A stretch of 11,731 bases of DNA from the NCBI GenBank assembly GCA_028565635.1, contig JAOXYB010050747.1:1-11731 (forward strand), read 5' to 3'. Under the pieces are notes generated by a model. That model was not told where the DNA came from and did not search any database. It saw nothing but the letters and a program-made list of their open reading frames with translations. This DNA is from Phoronis ovalis (taxonomy: Eukaryota; Phoronida; Phoronidae). Every line of letters starts with the position of its first letter. Positions within the stretch are counted from its first letter, which is position 1. The position numbers and the translations under genes are program-made. Below, in pieces: positions 1 to 10,140 of this stretch.

Positions 1-374
1 TCTTAACTGGGAGCAGGGAGCATTTGCCATTTTTAAGTGGGAGCATTGTACCTTGGGGGGTACACCCTACCCCCCTCATTATACATGTTTGGCAGTAACA
101 TGTTCTTGTAGTACAGAGTCAATTAACATGTGAACACTTGTGAAGTACTCATCATCTTTCGTTGCCAATCCCAGTATGAGAGTTTTCTACTAAACAAATG
201 AGATATTTAAAGTTGTCTTTGCGAACTACTAATGGAAACCATTATCATTCCTTTACAGTTTTCAAAGTAACACTATCCAACATTGCTAAATAAGAATGTT
301 ATTTTAAATTTATTGTGTAAAATGCAACAATATTGCTAACAGTATTAGATCTAATTTTATGTTGATGTTTTTAG
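1..374. other. Intron of the AHCYL gene (3' part)
   Basis: I see no exon here. The stretch is non-coding in all frames and ends in a T-rich tract and the AG acceptor at 373-374 that opens the first visible AHCYL exon. The only structure is a G/C-run hairpin at 55-75: GGGGGGTA at 55-62 pairs with TACCCCCC at 68-75 over a 5-nt loop. A short word, TGGGAGCA, is repeated just before it. The preceding AHCYL exons lie outside the window. Confidence 0.7.
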
Positions 375-2820
<2,446 letters not shown>

Positions 2821-3101
2821 ATATTTGTGCAATACGAATAAAGGAAATTATGGAGTATGTGCTAGGAATACAGAAGAAAAAGAACAAATTGATTACAAAA
2901 TATATAAAGAAAAATCAAGGTGTAACACTATAAGCGCAATGACTTTGTATTATTAGTGACAAACTTTCTACCAGGTGTTTTTTTACCATTGCTGAAACTT
3001 TAGGTTTATATTAAACGTTCAGTCTCAGGTGGTTTGTATTAAACTGAATACTTGTTAGACCGGAGCTTTACTCTCTGACTAAAACTTAGTACTTAAAGAG
3101 G

Positions 3102-3107
3102 AATAAA
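3102..3107 (+). terminator. Candidate poly(A) signal AATAAA for AHCYL
   Basis: AATAAA lies 280 bp past the stop codon in an A-rich context. An earlier AATAAA at 2837-2842 is only 17 bp after the stop and would give an unusually short 3' UTR, so I prefer this one. No transcript evidence is available. Confidence 0.45.
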
Positions 3108-3288
3108 AAATCTCACATTTGAGTGGTAACACGTGTCAAAGTTAGGCGACATAAATGTACATGCTGTTCCAGGTACTCCTGTTATACAAGATGTGATATA
3201 AATTAATTATTAATTGCTGTAAATGTGTTCTATACAAAATGCTTCACAATGCAAACTAAAATATCACACTATTCATCAACATGAAAAA

Positions 3289-3294
3289 TTTAAT
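3289..3294 (-). terminator. Candidate poly(A) signal ATTAAA for NRF1
   Basis: On the minus strand this reads ATTAAA, the commonest variant signal, about 400 bp past the NRF1 stop. I found no minus-strand AATAAA between 3000 and 3697. The choice is therefore by elimination and is weak. Confidence 0.35.
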
Positions 3295-3697
3295 TTCAAT
3301 CAGCAGTATTCTTCATAGTGGGTATGGAAAAGTTGGTTTGAATTTAGTATATACAAAGGGGAGGGCAAAACAAGTGGAAGACACCACTTCAAACAGCCTA
3401 TGAAGAACACCAATACCATAATCTTTACAACATCAAGTAATTGGTAATACTTTTGATATTCAACTCTATATCTCTACAAATATTAGACTAACAGAACTTG
3501 CTCTTTCTGTTACAATTTTCTTAAAACATCAAATGTAAAATTCAAAAATTTTACTACAACTTTTACACTGATATTTGACTGCAACACATGATCACATTTT
3601 CCTTGTTGAGTAAGACAAATTTGATGTATGCCTTGTTTTATATAGCACACATTAATACATAAAATAAACATGAAAATATATGATAGCACAAAGAGGT

Positions 3698-3861
3698 CTA
3701 CTCTGAATTGTCCATTGATATAACTTCTACAGCATGAGTGGCATCTGGAACTGAACTGTTGCTTGTGGTTGGAGCCATGGCTACATGGACATTCTGCGTG
3801 TCAACCAGATGACCAGTTGCTGAAATGACAGTCTGGTACATGGAGACTGGGATCACTAAAT
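3698..3861 (-). CDS. NRF1: NRF1 exon 10 (residues 416-469 and stop)
   Basis: The acceptor is TGTATTACAG|ATTTAG. Joined in phase it reads N-L-V-I-P-V-S-M-Y-Q-T-V, then VHVAMAP, then AVEVISMDNSE and TAG at 3700-3698. Human NRF1 ends with the same order of motifs (IPVSMYQTV, VAMAP, AVEVV). The 3' UTR follows. Confidence 0.93.
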
Positions 3862-6800
3862 CTGTAATACAAATTATACAGTTTAATAAACAAACTACAC
3901 TTACATTTGATAAGAGTGTAAGTAGAACAAGTTCACAGATAAGGCACCTGGCGAAACATATTGCCACTATATAATCAAACAATGTACACGTACTTTATTT
4001 CAACTACAAGTATTGTGTTTATGCAATAATTTATAATGCCACTCACTTCCGTCACCTCCTCCCAAGCCATGTGCATCAGTTAGTATTATAGATCCATCTT
4101 GAAGTTGAGCAGCCTCTGCAACTGTTGCTAATGCATGTGATGAGCTCTCATTTGCCATCTCCACACTAACAGAGTTATGTTGTGATGAATGAACTTCTTG
4201 TTGATGAGAAGCTACTTCGGCAAGTGTTTGCACTGCCTGAGTTGCCTCAGCAGAATTGTGTGTAGATAACTAAAACATGCATTTAAACAAAGTTTAAAAC
4301 GGAGCTTATTACAAAATTCAGCATTGGCTGATCAAAATGCAAAGCGAGACAACAGTATTAGTTGGGGTTTTTTTGCTGGACATATCTAGATTTCGCTATT
4401 AAAAACACATGTAACATCCTTATTATAAAGAGAACGCAGCATAATATGGCAAAAATGTATTCTTGCAAATTTTGAAATTTTCATTTATTTAGCAACTAAC
4501 ACTTACTGCATGGACAACTGTTGCCTGGGTACCATCTGATAATGTCACCACCTGGTGGTGCCCTGGTATTACATTACCTGCATCAATTTGTATTATAGAT
4601 ACAGTGCCATCCGGATTGTTTATGGTTTGCACCTACAGAATAGCAATAAGTTTTTTGTTATTTACCTTGATCATCTTTTTTTCAGGGTTATTTAAATTTG
4701 TCCGTGCTTTAATAAACATGAATTGCCTTGGCTTTAATAGTAAAGCAGTACATAGAAACAAAAAGTCTTTAAAGAAGACAGGCAATGCAAAGTGTTTCGA
4801 AATACATATTCTGTGCGAATCAAAATCTTCTACTGTATAAGCCCCACACATGTATACATAAAATGTTTCTAATGTACACATTGTTTGGGAACAGGGGTTA
4901 AATGTGGAATACCTGATTGGTACATAATTTTGCATAGCTTGCACATATATAATTGAGTACAGATAATCCAACCGCAATTTTTAGATTAACTTCTCCCTTC
5001 CATGCATGCACCAGTACAACTGGATAACCGAAGCTCTACTCACCATAGTTTGATGTGTTGTGTAATGGACAGTTTGTGGCTGCTGTTGCGGATGATCAGC
5101 AAAGTGTGGGAACATGTCTTCTCTGCCGTGATGTTTATAGCAATTTTTTACAATGGTTCTTAGTGCATGTGTCCATGATACCTACAGAGAAAGAGATGCA
5201 TATCTATAAATAGTAAACCATAGTCAACTCCAAAATGTATCTTGTTTTCTTAGTTAGTTTTAACAGGGTCTTAAACCTGCTACAAAGATATTCCCTCATT
5301 AATGATGTTAAGTATATAGTTTTAATGTTAAATACTATGTATTCTTTGTACTGTCTGTAGTTTATAGAATCAGCTATGTTACGTCTTTGGAAGCATACAG
5401 GAAGGCGATAAATTTTTCTCACTCGTTTCTTGTCTTCATCTGTTCTGACATCACTGCGTACATTGGCCCATGGAAGGTCACTGGGCCACCACACTGGTCT
5501 AAATTCATTCTTTCCCCAGCCTGGTTTACTTCGGCCTGTTGAATACTTTAACATCTCAGGGATAAAATTTCTTAGCTGAGCCTAAAATATGGAATAAACA
5601 CAGATCATCAGCTTTCAGTTATTTCCTCAAAGCACAATGCTTATGCTAAGATTAAATGTGCTGTGTAACAGTGTTCATCTTTATTTCTTCGTAACAACTT
5701 TGGACAGTAAGCACGTCCTTCATATACATTATGGAGTTAACTAACACCTAACAAACGGGGAAGTACATTTGTACCATGTACCTGTGTCATTTTGTCTATA
5801 GGTGTGGGTATTCCATCAATCACCAGTGGTGGCAACTCGTGTAGTGATGGATTATCTTGCGGTGCAGGGGGTGCTTGCTGGGCCAAAGCTTCCTCTAAAG
5901 AAGGCAAAATATTCCCACGGTTTGAACGAATGACATTTTCCAGTGGTTGAGAGCCAAATACCTTATAGGACTGACTTGACTAAAATAAAAGCATAGGTAT
6001 GGTAAACATTAGCAACACAGCATCATTGAACATAACTGAATATCTGTATGCAACATCATTCAATACTTGTTTCAACTCTTTCATACTTGTATTTGCAGCA
6101 TCCTTTAATACTCTTTCATTCTTGTAACATTGTTTAAGTTAACAATCTTATTGCAGCACCTTTAAACAGTTTTATTCATGCACACCTACCTGCACAGGTT
6201 TACCAGGTGTGCAGCACAAAACTACAGCTTGTTGACCAACTCTAGTAGTGTATTCTTCAATTGTGTTCTTTAACTTCCTGTAAAATTGCATACTTAGATA
6301 ATACTACACCTCAATCAGATATCAAACCATAAACTATTAATGTCAGAAGGTGCAATATCAAACAACCAAGACATTCCCATTAAAACAAACTCATCACAAT
6401 TGTATTGTTTTTATATTTAAATGCTAAGTGTATTGTAAGCATAAATGTCTATCCTTTCATAATTTCTGCTATGACATACCTTAGCAAGCGGGTCTGCTGG
6501 CGTTTTCTGATGGAAGGGTTTGTTTCAAACGAATGTGGTCGCTTTCGTTTTTTCCCCGTTGCAATAGCTGCTGCAGCAGCCACACCAATAGGCCCTGTTA
6601 CAATTGAAATAACAATTGTTAAACAGATGTAAAATTATCGTCATCACTCTTTTAGGGAAGGCAATAAGTGGCCACATTGTTAAACTAATAATACAATATA
6701 TGGCACCTTCTTCATTTAATATATATCAGGGTTGTTGATCCATTGTTTGTACTCACCAGCTGCAGCTAGCTGAGCAGCGACATCATCAGCCATGGAGTGG

Positions 6801-6955
6801 GCCAACATGTCCGAGTCATCAAAGTCATGACTGCTTTCTGGGGAGCTAGGTTCACTCATGTCATCACTCATCATAGACGCACTCATGTGACTCATATTAG
6901 AGGTGTTGATGGTAGTCAGCCCCTGATTATTCATGGCGTTTGATACATGAATCAT
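3698..6955 (-). CDS. NRF1: Nuclear respiratory factor 1 (NRF1 / erect wing / P3A2 family), complete
   Basis: Nine coding exons on the minus strand (6955-6757, 6594-6480, 6277-6190, 5979-5782, 5581-5423, 5181-5044, 4632-4507, 4269-4047, 3861-3698) join without a frame break into 469 residues plus stop; human NRF1 is 503. NRF1 is a nuclear transcription factor that binds GC-rich palindromes (TGCGCATGCGCA type) as a dimer and drives genes for respiration and other housekeeping functions. Visible parts: an acidic Ser-rich N-terminus (about 30-48) like the kinase-target region of vertebrate NRF1; an Ala run then a basic NLS (K81-R85); the conserved DNA-binding and dimerisation region (about 95-299), including NPSIRKRQQTRLLRKL, EYTTRVGQQA, IDGIPTPIDKMTQAQLR, the Trp-rich block W222/W231/W232/W238 and SWTHALRTIVKNCYKHHGRED; and a Gln/Thr/Val-rich activation region ending IPVSMYQTV...VAMAP. 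All introns are GT-AG. The start ATG is 2 nt inside its exon, and no ATG occurs in the inferred 5'-UTR exon, so it is the first AUG. Confidence 0.96.
4047..4269 (-). CDS. NRF1: NRF1 exon 9 (residues 342-416)
   Basis: The acceptor is CATGTTTTAG|TTATC and the donor is GGAA|GTGAGT. It encodes the EATQAVQTLAEVA and HALATVAEAAQLQDGSIIL repeats of the activation region, a low-complexity Ser/His/Gln part between them, and a Gly-rich end. One base is carried into the next exon. Confidence 0.92.
4507..4632 (-). CDS. NRF1: NRF1 exon 8 (residues 300-341)
   Basis: The acceptor is TTCTGTAG|GTGC and the donor is CATGCA|GTAAGT. It encodes VQTINNPDGTVSIIQIDAG and a hydrophobic/Thr-rich continuation. The vertebrate counterpart of this motif is VQTFSNPDGTVSLIQVGTG, so the orthology extends past the DNA-binding region. 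Confidence 0.93.
5044..5181 (-). CDS. NRF1: NRF1 exon 7 (residues 254-299)
   Basis: The acceptor is CTCTGTAG|GTATC and the donor is ACTATG|GTGAGT. It encodes VSWTHALRTIVKNCYKHHGR, the end of the conserved DNA-binding region, followed by a His/Gln-rich segment. It has 46 codons, phase 0. Confidence 0.94.
5423..5581 (-). CDS. NRF1: NRF1 exon 6 (residues 201-253)
   Basis: The acceptor is ATATTTTAG|GCTCAG and the donor is CGA|GTGAGA. It encodes AQLRNFIPEMLKYSTGR, then KPGWGK, then the Trp-rich VWWPSDLPWANVRSDVRT block, which is among the most conserved parts of NRF1/EWG proteins. It has 53 codons, phase 0. Confidence 0.95.
5782..5979 (-). CDS. NRF1: NRF1 exon 5 (residues 135-200)
   Basis: The acceptor is TTATTTTAG|TCAAG and the donor is ACACAG|GTACAT. 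It encodes YKVFGSQPLENVIRS, a variable Pro/Gln/Ala-rich stretch around ALAQQAPPAPQ, and then LPPLVIDGIPTPIDKMTQ. It has 66 complete codons, phase 0 at both ends. Confidence 0.94.
6190..6277 (-). CDS. NRF1: NRF1 exon 4 (residues 106-134)
   Basis: The acceptor is ATTTTACAG|GAAG and the donor is GCAG|GTAGGT. It encodes KLKNTIEEYTTRVGQQAVVL then a Cys-Cys-containing segment, within the conserved DNA-binding and dimerisation region. Length is 88 nt and it ends in phase 0. Confidence 0.94.
6480..6594 (-). CDS. NRF1: NRF1 exon 3 (residues 67-105; NLS)
   Basis: The acceptor is TTGTAACAG|GG and the donor is CTAAG|GTATGT. It encodes the Ala-rich linker (V-A-A-A-A-A-I-A), the basic cluster K81-K-R-K-R85 and the start of the DNA-binding region (N-P-S-I-R-K-R-Q-Q-T-R-L-L-R). 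These are nearly identical to vertebrate NRF1. Confidence 0.94.
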
Positions 6956-6957
6956 TA
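6757..6957 (-). CDS. NRF1: NRF1 exon 2 (start codon; residues 1-66)
   Basis: The acceptor is ATTATTTCAG, then TA, then ATG at 6955-6953. The donor is GCTG|GTGAGT at 6757/6756, leaving one base of a Gly codon. The exon encodes a Met/Ser/Asp-rich segment ending DDVAAQLAAA, which parallels the vertebrate DEVTAHLAAA. Met8 (6934-6932) is an alternative start, but the first ATG is favoured by scanning and would have G at -3 after splicing from the inferred exon 1. Confidence 0.9.
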
Positions 6958-7523
6958 CTGAAATAATATTAATGCATTGTGTATATTAATCATTCTGTAA
7001 ATTTATGCAGGAAACTCAGTACTCATTTTAAAATTGGTTAATTTAATTTAATTGGTACCAAAATATTTTTCGCTTTTATTAACGTTTTTGATATGCCAGA
7101 GTACAAAACTGAAAACTGATAAGATTTAAATTGTTTTCCAACTTTTTAACAATTGTACTGATAAAACATTCCAAAAATGAATTTAGGAAAAAATTCAATT
7201 TTACACCAAATTTGATTAATCTAGTGATATTTGTGTTTTTTTTTATTTGCATATGCAATAACCTGATAGCAAAATATTTCAGATTTCAAAATGAGTGTTA
7301 ATTAAAGTCAGGCAATGAGAGTGAAATGTGCTTGTTGTTTCTGTTCCACAATTAAACTGGCAATAGTTTTTTTGTCAGAATTAGATTTAAGTAAAATGTT
7401 TATTTCTTCTTTTAATAAAATTGGATACAATAAAAAGCTACTTTGATAAAAAAACTGGACCCATTATGCTAATTTGAACAAAATGCGAATTCATAAGGTC
7501 ACAAGTGCAGCCTGACTATATGC

Positions 7524-7547
7524 ATATATACTAAGTGTAGTATATAT
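7524..7547. repeat. 10-bp-stem AT-rich hairpin
   Basis: ATATATACTA at 7524-7533 is perfectly complementary to TAGTATATAT at 7538-7547 across a 4-nt loop (AGTG). No function is evident. Confidence 0.7.
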
Positions 7548-7786
7548 CCCAGATACAGGGAAACATGAGAAAAGGAACATTTCACGTACAGAGTAATTAC
7601 ACTTGTCATTATACCAGTGGTTTAATACCAAGAATGCGCACTCGAGAAGGCACCAGAATTATATCATATTGTCCTTGATATGAGACCGTAGTACTACAGT
7701 ATGGTTATGTATCTGAAACCAATAGTAATACATCTACTAGTACTAATCTAGAGCTGTACTACACACTGTACAGGCAATATCTAACC

Positions 7787-8148
7787 TAGTCCTAATAATA
7801 GGCCCAATATTTGACGAATTGGTCCTAACACTTTGCTTGTCAAAATCTATTGTCATTCAAAATTAGCAATAACTCACCAGTACCATAAAAAATGTCTTGC
7901 TCTTATTTTGTTATTTATACCAAGTAAAATAAGTACAAATCTAAGTGTATACAAGCCAGATGGTAAATCAGTGAAACGAAGACTTCCCTGGGAGACACCA
8001 TGCATTTTAAAATACAACAAATGTTAAGACGCAAGAAAGATTTAAACCGTATTGGTTATTGTCAAGTGAAAAATCATTTTTCACTTGACAATAACAATTG
8101 AAAGTAAATTCATGAATATGTGAGATATTGGGCCTATTATTAGGACTA
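7787..8148. mobile_element. 362-bp inverted-repeat element (MITE-like)
   Basis: The 24 bases at 7787-7810 (TAGTCCTAATAATAGGCCCA...) are repeated as an exact reverse complement at 8125-8148. Both outer ends are TA, so TA target duplications around a GTCC...GGAC terminus are possible, as in Tc1/mariner-type MITEs. The interior is non-coding and contains the perfect hairpin at 8055-8095. Without a second copy the boundaries are provisional. Confidence 0.6.
8055..8095. repeat. Perfect 19-bp-stem hairpin with 3-nt loop
   Basis: GTTATTGTCAAGTGAAAAA (8055-8073) and its exact reverse complement (8077-8095) are separated only by TCA. The stem has no mismatch. The loop is too tight for a normal microRNA precursor. 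It lies inside the 7787-8148 element. Confidence 0.9.
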
Positions 8149-8464
8149 AAATGGACTCAGAACTAGTGAATAAGATTTGATGCAAAGTGATAAGCTGGAA
8201 TGTAACTTGATCTGTAGTTGTAGTTAGTACTATAGTCATATGATGTTCTGTACAGAGCTGGTGTTGTAAATGCCATAACTTCAGCGCTAAATCTAACCTA
8301 GATTTTTTTTTTTCTGTCTATGATATACTGATTACACCAAATAGTTACAACAAACGCCTTGTTTTATAGAAACATCCATATCTGAACTGGTGCCCCGAGG
8401 TAAAATTGAAACTTTACTGCAGTTTGCCAGTTATGTAGTGGAAATGGGCTTTTAATATTGATGT

Positions 8465-8512
8465 CCGCCATTATTATGTCTACATGAAAATCAAAAGCAT
8501 ACGAGATGGCGG
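8465..8512. promoter_or_regulatory. Inverted pair of YY1-like motifs
   Basis: CCGCCAT at 8465-8471 and ATGGCGG at 8506-8512 are exact reverse complements and match the core of the YY1/Pho site (AAGATGGCGGC). Such sites cluster near animal transcription starts. They lie 60-110 bp before the ATG of the candidate plus-strand exon, and so suggest a second promoter inside NRF1 intron 1. Confidence 0.45.
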
Positions 8513-8574
8513 TATACTATTCCAAATTTTGAATATGAACTGGTAGGCGATTTCTTCCAATCTGTTTCAACACA

Positions 8575-8703
8575 ATGTCACTGAAACTGATTCAAGCAAG
8601 TGTGTATGAGAAGAAACTCGCAGACGACAAATTGAGGGCCAATAATGCGACTGCGCCTGGGCAAGCGCGAGAAGACGTCGTTAAAGAAGCGGTCAGAGAA
8701 GTC
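8575..8703 (+). CDS. Candidate first coding exon of an unrecognised gene (43 codons)
   Basis: An ATG in good context (ACAATG, A at -3) opens 43 codons that end at a consensus donor, GTC|GTGAGTT, in phase 0. The peptide starts MSLKLIQASVYEKKL and is rich in charged residues (15 of 43 are K, R, D or E). It looks like two amphipathic helices separated by a NNATAPG turn, with no signal peptide and no membrane segment. Its G+C and CpG content is well above its surroundings. I do not recognise the family. The best nearby acceptor is TTGAATTTTCAG ending at 9079, which would add TNLREWCQK and a stop, giving a 52-residue protein. The real partner exon could equally lie beyond the window. The stretch could instead be a CpG-rich promoter region with a chance open frame. 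Confidence 0.35.
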
Positions 8704-9033
8704 GTGAGTTTGGAATTTGTTGAGACATTGTGTATAATAGCGCTTTTATAGTGTGAATAGAGAATGGTACAGTAGGATAAACATGATATCATGTATACAT
8801 AAAATGATCCACGCAAAGAAATTGGAATTATCAAGTAATAAGTGCAATAAAAGTTTGGTCGTCGTCTACAAATTTATCACTGCGACTGCGCGAGACAAAG
8901 AAAATTGTTAGATCACTCTGTGGAAAAACAGACGATGCAGAAAACTTTATGGTTTTGAAAACTTCTAAACACAATAAGAATATTTGGTGAATACGAAAGA
9001 TACTGACATAATCCTCCAACAATGCTTACTCAC

Positions 9034-9155
9034 CTGGAAATATACTTAAAACTAGTGTAAATATTGTTGAATTTTCAGACGAATCTGCGCGAATGGTGCC
9101 AAAAATAACGATAATTCGAGCAGATGTCAATTCTCGCGAGAATGACCCTAATGTA
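9034..9155 (-). other. NRF1: Inferred NRF1 exon 1 (5' UTR)
   Basis: On the minus strand a textbook donor (CCAG|GTGAGTAAG) closes a CpG-containing segment that starts just downstream of a TATA-like box at 9186-9180. The segment contains no ATG on the minus strand, so the first AUG of the spliced message would be the NRF1 start. The frame upstream of that ATG is open through this exon, but I see no sign that it is translated. The 5' boundary is approximate, placed about 30 nt past the TATA box. Confidence 0.5.
9132..9141. promoter_or_regulatory. TCTCGCGAGA palindrome at the NRF1 promoter
   Basis: The 10-bp palindrome TCTCGCGAGA is a known conserved promoter element in animals. It lies in a local CpG cluster (about 8876-9170) next to the inferred NRF1 transcription start. 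It is symmetric, so it gives no direction. Confidence 0.55.
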
Positions 9156-9179
9156 GCTCCATCTCGTGGACGAATTGTT

Positions 9180-9186
9180 TTTTATA
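9180..9186 (-). promoter_or_regulatory. TATA-like box for NRF1
   Basis: The minus strand reads GGCTATAAAAAAC, a good TATA context, about 150 bp upstream of the inferred exon-1 donor. It would place the start near 9155. AT-rich surroundings make chance occurrence possible. Confidence 0.4.
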
Positions 9187-9379
9187 GCCTGTTTCTTCGG
9201 GAGAAAGTAGAGTTCGGTTGCCGAATATATATATTTTTTTGTAATGTAATGTACAAATTCTGATTAAAATATGAAACTAATTCATTATTTAAAATGTTGA
9301 AGTTTATGTTTATTACATCAGGCTCAGATGGGATTACTATGAGATTTAATTTGGTCTTTAATGTAAAGTGCACTTGAAA
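9187..9379. other. AT-rich spacer upstream of NRF1
   Basis: No gene or clear motif beyond the NRF1 promoter elements is visible. The open frame on the minus strand at 9182-9391 has no protein character and I do not annotate it. Confidence 0.6.
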
Positions 9380-9442
9380 TTGGTCCTGCAAGCATGACGG
9401 CCTACTATGGCAGCCTACGGCTTGTTCGTAGGGTCATGACCA

Positions 9443-9648
9443 CCTCATATCTCAAACCAGCCGAAATTCAACTAGCCTTAATGTATGCGCAATAGTATAA
9501 TTTTATGCTGATGTGCTGTTGAATCTTTTATTAAGTTATCTAGATCCGGTGGTATAATAAACGGAATAGTCGAGAAATTTAGGTGTAATTCATTAAGAAA
9601 GTAATTACAATAAGTGTTTTCGAACTTCGGCTGGTTTGAGATATGAGG
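9443..9648. mobile_element. Nested 206-bp element inside the left terminal repeat
   Basis: CCTCATATCTCAAACCAGCCGAA (23 bp; 9443-9465) is an exact reverse complement of 9626-9648. The palindrome GGTCATGACC stands on both sides (9432-9441 and 9649-9658). The same palindrome occurs once, uninterrupted, in the right terminal repeat (11472-11481). That is what insertion with an 8-10-bp target duplication would leave. Because the target is itself a palindrome, the exact duplication length cannot be settled. The interior is AT-rich and non-coding. Confidence 0.75.
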
Positions 9649-9744
9649 GGTCATGACCCCGGGGGGTCACTTATGTAAAGGGTGGGTCCACATGCGCAAA
9701 CACATGTTTGAAAAAAAGCTCCTAAGCGCGTATATAGGCTGCTA

Positions 9745-9860
9745 AAAAAGCACCCCTTTGAAAGACTTTACACGTCGGGCTTAATAAAAATCATACCCTT
9801 GGCAGACCTGAATTAAAATCATGCCCGTTCACAGACTGGGAGTAAAAACATAAGCTTTCA
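9745..9860. repeat. Degenerate short tandem repeats
   Basis: Units of about 30 bp share the pattern (T)AATAAAAATCATACCC...CAGACCTG, then TTAAAATCATGCCC...CAGACTGG, then AGTAAAAACATAAG...CAG. They are strongly diverged. Similar A-run/C-run alternation continues to about 10125, including a C12 run at 10035-10046. Confidence 0.45.
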
Positions 9861-10140
9861 GAAAATATAACGTCTTCCATAAAGTTAAACGAATACATTA
9901 TTTAAAGTAGAACAGTTTAAATATTAATTTGCAAAAAAACAACTTCATACAATTTTCAATACCATAAAAAAACTAAATTAAGGACTGGTACGGTCAGAAA
10001 ATAAAATTGAAGCATTGTGCATTAAAAAAATTCACCCCCCCCCCCCTCTCCAGGACTTGCACAAAAAACAGTAACACCTCCCCTTAGATAAGGCACAGAA
10101 ACTATGACCCCCCCTCTTCCAAAAATGATTTAAGGGGTAT

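Larger units (their letters stand above)
2821..3697. other. Tail-to-tail intergenic interval with both 3' UTRs
   Basis: The AHCYL stop (2818-2820) and the NRF1 stop (3698-3700) face each other across 877 bp. I see no coding exon. Candidate poly(A) signals for the two transcripts sit at 3102-3107 (+) and 3289-3294 (-), which would leave under 200 bp between the transcript ends. The interval is AT-rich. Confidence 0.75.
6958..9033 (-). other. Inferred NRF1 intron 1 (2.08 kb)
   Basis: This runs from the strong CCAG|GTGAGTAAG donor (minus strand, 9034/9033) to the ATTATTTCAG acceptor before the start codon. It is non-coding on the minus strand. From its acceptor end it contains AT-rich unique sequence (6960-7500), a 10-bp-stem hairpin (7524-7547), an inverted-repeat element (7787-8148), YY1-like motifs (8465-8512) and a plus-strand candidate exon (8575-8703), each listed separately. 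The donor assignment is an inference from sequence only. Confidence 0.55.

Noticed and set aside
4604-4977. Open frames on both strands across the NRF1 exon 7-8 intron
   Set aside because: The minus-strand frame is not fused to either neighbouring exon in phase, and the plus-strand frame overlaps NRF1 exon 8 in antisense. Both are AT-rich chance frames.
6953-6955. NRF1 start at the second in-frame ATG (6934-6932) instead
   Set aside because: The first ATG is the first AUG after the inferred spliced leader and would have a purine at -3, so the first is preferred. The difference is only seven residues.
8055-8095. microRNA precursor
   Set aside because: The 3-nt loop and 19-bp stem are too short for a standard precursor, and no extended imperfect stem surrounds it.
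8592-8834. 80-codon minus-strand open frame
   Set aside because: It is antisense to the candidate plus-strand exon and lacks splice sites or family resemblance. The plus-strand frame has the better start and donor.
9034-9186. Open minus-strand frame upstream of and in phase with the NRF1 start, as a possible N-terminal extension
   Set aside because: It contains no ATG and begins after a TATA-like box. It is better explained as a short 5'-UTR exon that happens to be open.
9093-9263. Plus-strand 56-codon open frame starting MVPKITIIRADV
   Set aside because: It is antisense to the inferred NRF1 exon 1, runs into low-complexity AT sequence and has no donor or poly(A) context. I treat it as a shadow frame, though it would merit a look if the plus-strand gene at 8575 proves real.
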